Source of the DNA: Crotophaga sulcirostris
Lineage: Eukaryota; Chordata; Aves; Cuculiformes; Crotophagidae
Direction of reading: 5' to 3'
NCBI GenBank assembly: GCA_013397455.1
Contig: VYZB01000723.1
Location: forward strand, 124,001 to 188,000
DNA length: 64,000 bases
Numbering within the stretch: position 1 is the stretch's first letter; every line of letters begins with the position of its first letter. The position numbers and the translations under genes are program-made. The notes under the pieces are model-generated. The model ran no database searches. It saw only the letters and a program-made list of their open reading frames with translations, and was not told where the DNA came from. This document shows positions 1-11,339 of this stretch, in pieces.

Positions 1-3000
1 GGAAGTGGTGGATTCCCCAACATTGGACACTCTAAAGATTCAGCCCAGTGTTGGAAAACAGGTAAAGCATCACCTTGTGTTCCCAGCCCTGTACTAGGAC
101 CTGAGACTAGAGGATTACCCCTAGTCATCCTAGCACCATCACATATAACCCCCTAAGAACAGCAGTGGGAGCTAGGGGCTATCCGTTCGTCAGGGAACTG
201 ATCTGCATCCTGTCTTTGCAATGCCCTGTCTTCACAACAGCCCTTTAGGACAAGACATCAGAGTTTCTCCCAGAGAAATGGGGCAGAGAGGAACTGCTTG
301 GCTGCAAAGTCTGCAGTCACAGTGGGGATGAAGCTGTGACTTCCCCTCCCTCCACAGCCCCAGTTATTAAGTTAGTCAATAATGACCTTGGTGCTCTGAC
401 TGATATGCTTCAAGGCAATACAAAAAGATATCTCCTTTTTCTTTCTGGGGAAGGCAACAGTTGGTGTTCCCAGGCTGCTAGTTTCTTGTGTGTGTAAGTC
501 GAAAGGGTCAATGCTTCTTCCCATCCCTCCACTCCTTAACTACTGTTGACACTCTTGTCCTGCTATTGCAAGGTTTCTCATTTTGCTCTTTCCCTCACTA
601 ACATTCCCTGGTATAAAGAGATGTAATTCTATGCTTGCACTGAAAAGTGAATATAACAAAACTCACTCCAGTTTTTTCAGTATCCTTGTCCCTGCTTGCA
701 GGTTTATCTCAGGCATCCATACATGCTGGAATTGCAAATACACCACTGTAGACTATGTAGTGAAGGCATTTCTTGAACTCTGCATGGGAACAGGCAGTTC
801 CATCCATGGTTTCCACCATCAGACACAACAGGAGATACAATTAACATAAAGCAATGTTAAAATACATGTCAAGGTAAAGACATCAACATAGAACCAGTAG
901 GCCCACCAGAAAGGGTCTAGCTGAGCTCTGATACCTCAGCCTGCTACGAAATAAGAGTAAGTTTAAAAAGCTTGGAGTTAAAAAGAAATCCAGCCTGCAA
1001 CGAATATACTTTGGGGACTCAGTTCTCTGCCCTGACTCCCCATACCATTGATGCTGGCACTCAGTATTTGAGATGATAATAGTTAAGGTTTTGTTCTCCT
1101 AGCTTCATGCTGATGGACTCCAGTTTTAATGGGACTGCACTTCATTTTATTTAAACTTACGTTAAGCACATTTTCTCAAACACCAGTCCTAATCTTGAGG
1201 GATGACATGGGTTCTTGTGGTCTTGGTAGCTAGCTGCCTACCTCAGAACATCAATACAATACAGGAAAAAAAGAAAAACAGTAAAACACCATATAATACT
1301 TTTAAAAATAATTTAAAATTATTCTTTTTTGCTCCTTTAAAATGCAATATTGAGTTAAAGAAAATACTGTGCTGAAGATATGAAAGCAGTTGGGAGCCTT
1401 ATATAGAGTTTCAAGGTTTCCCAATTTTGACAGTTCCTAGTGCTACCAGTGTTCTTGTAACAGCACAGCAGAGTTGCCTGGGCCTTTGATTTCACTCCGT
1501 CAGCAAAAGCAGAAGGGAAGAAGAGTTAAACTTCTTTATATCTCTTCGAGGCACAGCCAACACCAAGCACTTGGCTTCCTGAGACAATAGCTCCATTTCA
1601 GGCATTCAAAAGGTATGCTTATATTTAGACTGTCTTCTAGGCTGACTGACATGCAACTCCCACTAATAGGAATCCCAATAAAAAAGAAAGTCTTTGTAAT
1701 TCAAGTATTTAAGGACACTTGTGACAAACCTCCTCAATACAGAACTCTGAAGAACCAGCATGTGACAGCCTCAGAGTGCTATAAGTAACTCAGTGTTCCC
1801 TCCTCTATTTTATAAATCCAAGATTTGGCCTTATTTCTTTACAAACTTTATTGGCTGTACCCATACACTACAGTCATACAAAACACAGACACAAACATGT
1901 GCACTCCCTTGACATCTTGGTTTTCCACATCAAAGACCTTATCATAAGCACATAAACATTTTAAATATTCCTTGTAACAGGGATTTGATTGCCTTTGCAA
2001 CAGTAAGGGACAGCCTTTTCTGTTTTTGGAAAGAAAATTCCAGTTCCATTTTGATTTCTTTAAAATTTTTTTATCTTGATTTCAAAGATCTGCATATAGG
2101 TATTTAGACTGCAAGTATATTGCTACCCTCTTAATGTAGTAGCAGGTATAAAGGTTAGCAATCAGAGGCAGAAATCAAAGGGGTTGCAATGAGGGAAGGT
2201 TGCATTGTGCCTACACTGCTGTGTCCTCACCTAGCCACCCCAACAGATGGCAAAGGTAAATGATTTTGTCACGCTGACAGGCTTTCACCTGTTATCCACT
2301 GCTTTGTTGCATATTTCCAATAAAAGTCTCTAGCCTCATGAGTTAATTTCTCTCATTTTCCTCTCCTCCAATCTCCCTTGAAGACTTAGAACAAAATATG
2401 CATTTCTCAGATCCTACTTCACAGAAACTATGGGGATACTATTATAGAACATTCACCCTTCAGTTTGGTAGCTAGATGATCTATACACTGACAGCACTGA
2501 GCACCCTTTTGTAATTTAGGCTAAAGGATGCATCTATGAACAGGACCATGAGCTACATAAAAAGACATCAGGGACTTCGTAGTGTGCAGGAAAAGTGTAT
2601 TAAAAGTTCAGGCTAAGTCAACAATATATAAGGTCTGGGGACTCAGCACTGCCACACCATCTCTGCAAAACCATACCTGACCTCAGCAGCACCATGCTCT
2701 ACACCAATGGGAGAGCCAGCCATGACAAGTGCTTGTAGATCTTGCAACATTTAAAGAAACATAATGTGTAAGAAGAAAATAATCTGCCAGGGTGGGTTTT
2801 AACACACAATTAAGGGTAGCCCTCAGTAATAATACACTAAGTAAAAACAGGTTATCACAAAATGAGTTTTTTGCAACCTAACCTAAAAGAGACACAAGAA
2901 AAGGAAGTCAAAGTCAAAAACCTGCCTCTTGACCTGGATAAAAGTAAAGGGACTACTTTGGTGACAGTGCTTAATGGATCTTTCTAACTTCATTAATACT

Positions 3001-6000
3001 ATATTCACCTGGTCTGTCCTCCTGCAGATGAAGTCCAGGAAATTTTGCCTAGCAGTTCAGCCAGCAAGTAGAACAGCTGGGTGGGTCTTTCATGTTTGAC
3101 TCATTTTCAGTTCTCACCTGTATTTCTCCATTTCCTTTAGCATATGCTTTCTCTCAAGACACCAGAAAAATGAAAAGTTTCATTTCTTCCAATTATGGCA
3201 TCCTCTTATGTGAATTGCAGAGAATAGGACAAAATGGTAAAAAGCTTCAGTAAAATTTGCTGGGCATCCTTACAGGATTTCTCTGTCTTGATTACCTGAT
3301 TTAGAAACTTGTAACAAAAGCATCTTTGTCAGGTCACACAGTAGGAGCTGGGACCTGCATGTCAATGAGGCCTTTTTCCTGTGATTCTGGAGACTTGAAA
3401 GTCAGTCTGGTTCAAACAGCCTTGGTTTAGCTAATAAAACTAGAGAACACAGTTATAACGGGAATGAATGTCACTGAATCAGCCTTAGCAATTTGAGTTG
3501 CATTTCAAAAAGGTGATGGGAAAGCCTATTTGTCCCAGCAAGCCTTTGGAAAGACAGAGCCTGCAGTGAATTAGAGAGACTCACAGTGTAAATGCTGCCC
3601 AAATTAGAGAAGCACTGCTTGGCATGGTACTGATCACCCTTGGCATTCAGCAGACAGGCAGATCTCTTCAAATAGCGATTCTTCTGAGGACCGAAAACAA
3701 GCAAACACTAAGGCACAGGGTCTAAGCTAGAATTTGGGCCATGTAAATATTGCTCTCAGCTTTTCAAAATACTTGGTTTTATCAACATCAGAGGGGAAAG
3801 TAATGACTCTGCCTTCTACATAAGTATGTGATATCCAAGTACAAGAAATGTTGTGACAACAAGGAGGTGTATGTGTGACCTGCCACATCCTAATTTGTGT
3901 TTTCAACTGAAAAAATTATTTAGAAACCAGAACTCCAGCCCACTCTGCAGATGAAGTTACTGTAAAAATACTGACAGAGACATTTGGAAAACTATTCCTG
4001 CACACTTCTTGTTTGAACATGATATAATGATCTGCACAGCCATATCGTTGCTTGTCTCTTTAGGAAAGTCACATCACATCTTTCAACAGCCCTAGAAGAT
4101 CATCTTTTGTGAGCAGCATCAATGTATTGCTGGTCTCTAGGAGCGATCAGCACACAGACAGCATTTCATATGCTCAAAAAATCTGCAAATACAGTAACAT
4201 GCAATTCACCATAGAAAACCTTTACAAAATTTACGCATTTTCTATACAACCTAAATTTTTAATTGTTCACTGTTTACTGCAGAAATTAAATTCTTTGACC
4301 CTAGAGACACAACTCAAGGCCAAAGTACCTTCTACTAAATTACCGATTCCTGAACTTCCAATAAACTGTTCAGTTTCATCATGGAATGGGAACAGTGCTT
4401 TTACTGGCTTGGCTTTTAAGCATTCATGAGTGTATTTTTAGCTGCTGTAAATTGTCATAGCAACATTTTTCCCATAAGATCTGGATCTCCTCCCTCCTCT
4501 CTCCCTCTGTCAGATAAAGACACAAGGCAGCTTTTACATCTGCCAGAATTTTATACCATACTATTATACAATCACAGTGCATCACTTTCACATTACTACT
4601 TAAAGTGCAATGGATTTCCTGCAAAACTAGTAAATGCTTTTGATAAATGCAGGTTATTCCAGGTTTTCCGCTCCTTTCCAGGAAACTGCGGACAGGATCT
4701 GCACTAGTTCTATACTCTCCAGTCATCTGCCCTTGTTAGTTTTTGCTCTAGGCTAGGTAAGGATAGGTCTACATCAGATGAAGATGTTACCACAGATCCT
4801 GAGCAAGACTTGAACTAGCTCCAGCACTGAAAACTGTGTACCTCTTATAAAACCTGCTCAAGTCGTGGTGAACCGTATCCACGTTGATGCCTATCCTGAT
4901 ATATCCCCTAGAGCATGAGCAAATAAACTATTTGGAGTCACACCTTTCAACGTGGTACATATATATCTTTTGGCAGAGCTATGAACATGGTTTCTTTTAA
5001 CATTATCTCCAACATGAACTTTCCCCCTCAATACAGGGGAGTAAGAAGTAGGATAGGTCTTCAAGTTTTCCTTCCTATATTTTTTTAAATCTTCACGATA
5101 TCCTATGCAGTCAGCTACTTTCATTGAAATTGCTATAAGAATGACTAGCTTGCATTTTGTTGATAACACCCAAATCTATCATGCATTGGAGTTTTATGCT
5201 AGAATCCAAAAGAATCCTTCCTTGTGAGGGCAGTAAAGAGCACAGTGATTTTTTAAATCTGAATTATGACTGAATCTGTGGGGACTTTAAAAGTCTCCCA
5301 CATTATGAAAGCGTTATTCCTATTATTTCATATTAATACTTGATTCCAGAGCCTCTGCAGAGAAGTGTATCCTGATCGAATTACACTAGTGTATATTTTT
5401 TTCTCTTCTGGCACCTTTCTAAAGGGAATATAAAAGAGACTATGGTATGTATCTAGAGAACTGCATTTTTGCTGTATTAAAAAATAAGTTGAACGCTTCC
5501 TACACTAAACTCTTCTTAGCAATTCTGAGCACTCATCAGGATAGTTATTTAAAAGGATAGGGGTCCTTCTAATCATACCATGTTTCCTGGAACAAATGAT
5601 TTTGCAATGCAAGATCAGATGCAGCCAGCCTACATCAAAACTAACGCCAGTAAAAGTATATATATAAGCCTGGGCGAAATGTGTCTCCACATGCAGTGCA
5701 TGAAATACTGATGATAATTTTCAAGATATACAAAGCAGAGATATTTAAACTGACTCATATAGTCATCCCCTCCCTGTTTTCTTTCCCCTCCTCTGTGTTT
5801 CAGCTTACACTTTTTTTTACAGCTGTTACAGATCCAGTGTACATGTGAAAGAAAACATCTTTACAGTAACTAAGCGTTAAGTAGAACAGAGGGTTGTTAG
5901 TTGACCTGTATGCATTGCCCTTGTGTGAAAGCCTGAAAAGTAGAGTGATTGCAGGTCTAGATGCTATCTGCCCAAATATGTTTTTTTAATAGCTCAGCAG

Positions 6001-7818
6001 CCTACAGATGTATAAATCACTTGAGAAATAAAATCAGTGTATCTTTGTGACAACTCCCCTATCTCTAAAAAGAGGCCTTACTAGGGAAACCAGGGCTGGT
6101 GTGTGTGCTTCTGAAACTTGATAGCACGCAGAAATGAGAAACAGCCTTCAGAGAACTAGCTAGACAGCTGGGACTGCAGCACTGCCATGGCAACTCCTTC
6201 AAGTCAACAGGGCTTCATGACGTTCTCCTTCATGTATTAAAGCACCTTTTACTCCACAGACAGCACTGCTATGTTGTCAGGAAAAAATCTGATTGCAAGC
6301 TGAAGCACCTTGATATATATTGTTCATTAGCATGTAAAGATCATTAATGCCACTAATTCATGAGTGTTTAATGTCTTTTCTCAAAGCCCATCACAACCAA
6401 TGAGTGAGTCACAATCAGTACAGAACAGAGACCTCAATGCAAAGCAAACTTGAAAAAAATTGGTTGTATTGATTAGAGAATTTCACCACAGGCTTACATA
6501 ATTCATTCTCTTCTCCAGCATCCTCTGTCCATTGGAAAGGAGCAGACACCAAATAGCACTGTTCTGACATTCAGGACCTGTAGTCCAAATAGTGTTCTAG
6601 AGAAAAACCTGTGTTTTAAGTGCATGGCTAAAGTACCAACCAAAAAAGTACCAATAAAGAACTTACAGGAATCCAGACTGTAGGAACAGAGCTGTATATA
6701 CCAGCATATAACTGAGGAGCCTGCAGCAGCAGACAGCTGACCACTTCTCTTCTGGAGGAGCAAAGACTTTAATGTCAGGAATCCGTAAGTTGAAATTGAT
6801 GTCATGCTCTTTCCCCAGAGGCATGCTTACACTGCAGAAGGGGAAACACAACTGATGTAGGTGTTCTGCAAGGAGTTTCTCCAATAAACCAGGTGCTGCC
6901 AACACGAGATCATGAAATACAATTTGCAAACAACACAGCATGTGGGGAAAAAAATTCAATGTTCTATCACTGCTCTACTAGCCAGTCTTGTAGTTCTGCC
7001 TACTGCGCAAGAGAGCAAGTCAGAAATAAGGAGAATACATGTGTTATGACAAGATGTATTTATCTTTCATATACATCCCAACTGCAATACAGTGCATACA
7101 GGTGAATAGCTCTGCAATGAACCTCTACCAGCTACTAATGCTTCTTAAACAATAACCTACCATTTTAAAAACTCGTTCTGTTAGTTTATGCCTAAACAAA
7201 GCAAAAAAAATCTTGCAACACATACACATAAAATAATATTCTTGAAAGACTGTGAAATAAAATTTGCATGCCAAATAAGACTTTAGCACTGGTCACTGTT
7301 GCTGTGAGAATGGCAAGCATTTAATCCGAGGGTTTCAAAGTGCATACGTGAATGTAGTCCTTATAGTATTAACAAAGTAAATATGTAACATAGAAAATTA
7401 TGAATCAGAGCAACTATGTAGTCCTGTATTTTATACTCAGTGGTGGTAAATGTAAAAGGCTACCTGGAGATACCTTAGTAGCATGCACTTTCTGAAGTAC
7501 ATTCCTCCACATCCCCAGTAAACACGTTTCAGGAAGTATCTGAGGGCCCTTCCATACCCGTTGCCCTCAGCAGATGAGAGAAAGAATATTCTTGAGATAT
7601 AAAAGCATATCATATAAATTTTCAAATCGTTAGGGTCTGAAAATGATAAAGTAAAGTAAAAAATCTAGCAATGCTGGTAAAAAAAAATTCTATATCAGTA
7701 AAGAATATTTTTACACATGGCTGCTAGTCTGAGTTACCTGAAGTAGCCCTAAATATCCATCATGTCAGAAGCCCAGGGATGATGAGAAGCTATATTAAGC
7801 AGTTTGTAAGATGGTGGT
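1..7818. other. Unique-looking noncoding DNA, no gene recognised
   Basis: AT-rich, CpG-poor sequence with short scattered A/T runs. The open frames on either strand are all under about 110 codons, overlap each other on opposite strands, and resemble no family I know. The most exon-like one is on the minus strand at 6663-6959 and is discussed in the findings. No CR1 remnant, RNA gene or promoter-like CpG cluster was seen. Confidence 0.6.
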
Positions 7819-7919
7819 ATTATTATCATCATCATCATCATCATTATCACTATTATCATTATTATAATTATTACTACTACTATAATAATTACCATTATCA
7901 TTATCATTCTTATTATAAA
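7819..7919. repeat. Imperfect ATC/ATT trinucleotide microsatellite
   Basis: About 100 bases made almost wholly of ATC, ATT and ACT triplets. It has a clean (ATC)n core near 7825-7845 that grades into interrupted ATT and ACT units. It reads as a decaying compound microsatellite, and no function is implied. Confidence 0.95.
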
Positions 7920-10568
7920 TATGAAAAATCTAGTATTAAACTTTAGTGATCATTGGTTTCACTATGAGAAGTAAGAACCAACTACATAAACACTTTCCAA
8001 AACCAGATTCTGAGGCTACTAAAGACTAAATTTTCCTTTTTATTCTAAATGTTAAAATTAATTTTGACTGTATTAATTTAAAAAATCTTTCCATTCATTG
8101 TTCTGCTGAATGCATTAATTTTTAACTGATTCTTCGTACCTATTTGTGCAAGGTTCTCACAGTGACAGGCAATAGCACAGATAGGCTTCTATAGGAAGGA
8201 TTTGATGTGTTTTGTTTCTTCTTCTTGTCACTTCATTTGGTCGGGTTTGGTTTTCTCCAGAAAATGAACAGGAATGTGAAGCTTTCCTCTTGCCTCTCTC
8301 CACATCTGTATTTGAGAAACTGTAAAAGAGAGGCTGTAGGAAAAGTTTTGGGACAGACAGTGCAAGACTGATGCAGAAGAGGGCAGGGACTGCTTTAGAA
8401 AGGTATCTGCCTAGTTCATCTGTGCCAGCCACTGTCTCACGTGTCAGCACTTCACTATTTTAATTTGCACATTGCAAGGTGTGAGCAGGGGTTCACACAT
8501 CAGTTCTGACCAAATCCTGACTTTCTGCAGAAGCAGCCTTGCAGAATCACACTGTATTTCCAGAGACTAAGCAGTGAGATTAATTTCTGACCTTGTATGT
8601 TAAGCAGGGTGACCTGGGAGGTTTACCAAGGGTTAGTATCAGTTAATAAATAATGAGAAGTTTGCTGCCCATCATAAATTGTAACTGCTGACAACAGGTA
8701 AACTTCACTTCTTACCCTAGCCTGTTTTAAAGCCTTTGGTGGAACCGGACACATGATAAGACCTGAAAAGTGATATATATGCAAGAGCACTTGAGAAGAA
8801 TACATAGCAGGATCTGCATGGGAAGACACAACTGACAGCAAGCATCTCACTGACAGGATTTGAGAAAGCAGAGTGGAGAGTGGAAAAGAGATCAATAGGG
8901 CAAAATGTTAGAAACAGCATAAAGAGGTGGAAACTCAAGGTGAAAAACACTAAATCCCTGGGGAAGTAGAGCATAGGGAGATTCTGTTTCGCATCAAGTC
9001 CTTTGCTTAAAACACCCCATCGATTCACTAAATTATAATGTAATGCAGGCAGATTTGTTTAACTATAACAAATGTCCTCTCTGTGTCTTTCAACACTGCC
9101 CACAGCCTGGGAAGTTGCTGTACCTCTGTATTGCATGCTGCACTGAGACTTCCCTCTCCTTGGCCATGCACAGGGACAGTTTCAACTTCTTTGGCTCAGG
9201 GCTGTCGAGGAAGACTGACATGGACAGTAATCAGAATAATATCTGAGGCACTGGAATTTCCTTCCTAAACATAGAGAGTTTAAGGTGCACATTGTTAAGC
9301 TTAAGGTGCATAACATGAAGTTTTTCTCCCAAAACATATAGACAGAACGTTTTTGAAAAAGAGGACAACAAAAGCTGAGAGATGTAGTAATGGACTCCAA
9401 GAGTTGGACCTGCTAGAAAGAAGTACAGATGATAAAACAGGGAAAGAAGCAGCCATTCTTGTTCCTCAACTTAGGCTAGAAATCAATTTTCATCCATCAT
9501 GTTCCTAATGAAATGTTTAAATAAAAGCATTTCAATATACTTTGCTTTTTCAGTAAGGCTTCAAACAGACTTAGCACTTGGCTTCACAGATAGGAAACAT
9601 TAAAAAAACAATTTCTCAACAGCCAGCACCTGAACACCCTCAATTTAATTTCTGCCCAGAGAGGATTTTAAGTCAAACTAAACTATGGGTGAATGCAGCC
9701 TCAAGATTTCTTGTTCACTTAAACATAGTTTTAATCATAAAACTTTGGATAATTTCATACAGGTGTATACTGTTGACCTTGCTAAAATTCATTTGGATGT
9801 TTCAGTAAAGAAATGGCCCTGGTTTTAATAGAGCTGACAAAATATGGCACTGAGGCTTGTCCCTGGTCTGCACTGTCTTCACATATAATTAAGGTGTAAC
9901 TACTGCCTCCAGAAGCTCTTCAGCTCAAGGCCTCAGGACTTCTAGAAGCTCACTGTGATGAAGAAACCTTCTGGAAGTAACTCCACCCACCAGGCAGCCT
10001 TGGAGACATCAGATTCCCTGTCAGGCTGAGCCATGGGAATTTCAGCCTGGGGCAAATGGGTTCAGAGACTTACCTGTGCAATAGACAAAGTGTGGCAGAA
10101 TTATTGATGAAATGTTCCTGGTGCTAGACTTTGTGAAAGGCTGTAACACAACACATCAGAGAACTGAAAATCAATGCACTTTTTTATTCAGCTTTCAATG
10201 TAAATTACTAATTCTTCTCATGACTGCTATCAAGTCCTGAGTGCTCTCTCCCTCTTGCAGAGTTTCAAATGGCATCTGAGAATACCATTTCCTGTCCCAC
10301 TACTGCATCGCCAAAAACACCTACAAAAATGACACTCATTCTTCAAATAGTGGCTTAAAGTCCCCTAGCCTACTCGCTGTACGGTGCAAGGCATTAATTT
10401 CACAGGAATGTGAGAAGTGCAAATGGTTTACTTCAATTTGCTTTGTTATCTCCTTGTTTCTCTTCCAATTTTTAAGTAAAGGTTTTCCAGAAGCTGTTAC
10501 AGAATATACGAGTTGCAGGACACTGTTGAATGCATAATGCCTCGTATCTAAAATAAATAAAACCAGTC
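7920..10568. other. Unique-looking noncoding DNA, no gene recognised
   Basis: No recognisable repeat or protein. A 10-base unit, TTAAGGTGCA, occurs twice 21 bases apart (9280-9289 and 9301-9310), a trivial local duplication. A minus-strand segment at 10074-10140 is flanked by good splice signals and is discussed in the findings. Confidence 0.55.
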
Positions 10569-10625
10569 TAAGCAGGGGTGTTGGACTGGTCGATCTCAAG
10601 AAGTCCCTTCCAATATCAGTGGCTC
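10569..10625 (+). mobile_element. CR1 3' end fragment, very short
   Basis: The sequence contains the CR1 3'-untranslated signature of a GCAGGGGTGTTGGACT-like block, a GATCTC-like block and a TCCCTTCCAA-like block, in the right order and spacing. The terminal octamer repeat is not recognisable, and no coding part remains. It is the smallest CR1 piece in the window and is probably old. Assignment rests on recognising the family 3' end, so the edges are approximate. Confidence 0.7.
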
Positions 10626-10816
10626 CGCAGCTCAGCCCAGCTCCATGCTGAAGCCTGCTATTCCTCACAGGTCAAATCCAGGTGACTGTCACTCACTCCA
10701 CAACTATCAGCTGTCTCTTAAAATAAAAGACTGTACGTTTCCATACAAATGCAGCATCTGTAGTTTTAAAAAATGCATTTTTCAAAGCTCATGTTATTAC
10801 CTCTATATCGCTCATT

Positions 10817-10834
10817 AAAAAAAAAAAAAAAAAA
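10817..10834 (+). repeat. Poly(A) run, 18 bases
   Basis: Eighteen consecutive A residues. No retrotransposon or processed pseudogene body was recognised just upstream, so it is treated as a simple homopolymer and not as a retrotransposition tail. Confidence 0.95.
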
Positions 10835-10933
10835 GGTGGGACATTGAGGTAATAAATCCACCATAACCCCAAGGTACAGCAGTTCCTGCTCCAGTATAAT
10901 GTACAGCTGAGATATAAATCCTGAACACAAGTA

Positions 10934-10954
10934 GGAGGAGGAGGGAGGGGAGGG
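10934..10954 (+). repeat. G-rich GGA/GGGA tract, possible G-quadruplex
   Basis: Six runs of two to four G separated by single A residues, in otherwise AT-rich DNA. Such spacing can form a two- or three-tetrad G-quadruplex. The tract lies about 25 bases upstream of a CTG run and about 125 bases upstream of an exon-like segment. Quadruplex formation is inference only. Confidence 0.6.
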
Positions 10955-10977
10955 TCATATCACATTTAGCAGCATTG

Positions 10978-10993
10978 GCTGCTGCTGCTGCTG
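10978..10993 (+). repeat. Short (CTG)n trinucleotide run
   Basis: Five consecutive CTG/GCT units. It is short and uninterrupted, in no recognised coding frame. Confidence 0.9.
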
Positions 10994-11324
10994 AATCTCT
11001 CTTTGTTCATAGCTTTTCATTTCTCTGCAGCATCTGCCAAATTTGAGTTCTTCCTTCTCTCTCTTTTTAAAATAAATAGTATGCAGCTGAGGAGAAGGCA
11101 CACAGGACCTCAACTGGAACTCATCTGGTAACACCTGTACATAGATACACCACAGCTGAACCACTCAATCAACGGCTACTCCTACCGAAGGCAAGTAATT
11201 ATAGCTCAAGTTTTATGCTACCTCAATGTCCCTTCTCTTTTCTAGGTCACGTACATGATTTTTCTTTTTGTATAACATATGTAGTTTTTCTCAAAATATG
11301 ATGTCAACTTTGTTATAATCAGGT

Positions 11325-11339
11325 AAAAAAAAAAAAAAA
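11325..11339 (+). repeat. Poly(A) run, 15 bases
   Basis: Fifteen consecutive A residues with no recognised mobile element attached. Confidence 0.95.

Noticed and set aside
4424..4726. Overlapping frames on both strands (93 and 100 codons)
   Set aside because: The frames are mutually antisense, with no conserved features or splice context. They are typical chance frames.
10336..10668. 110-codon minus-strand frame
   Set aside because: It runs through the CR1 3' fragment at 10569-10625 in antisense, so it cannot be a conserved host protein.
10817..11339. Two poly(A) runs as tails of processed pseudogenes
   Set aside because: No recognisable coding body or target-site duplication precedes either run.
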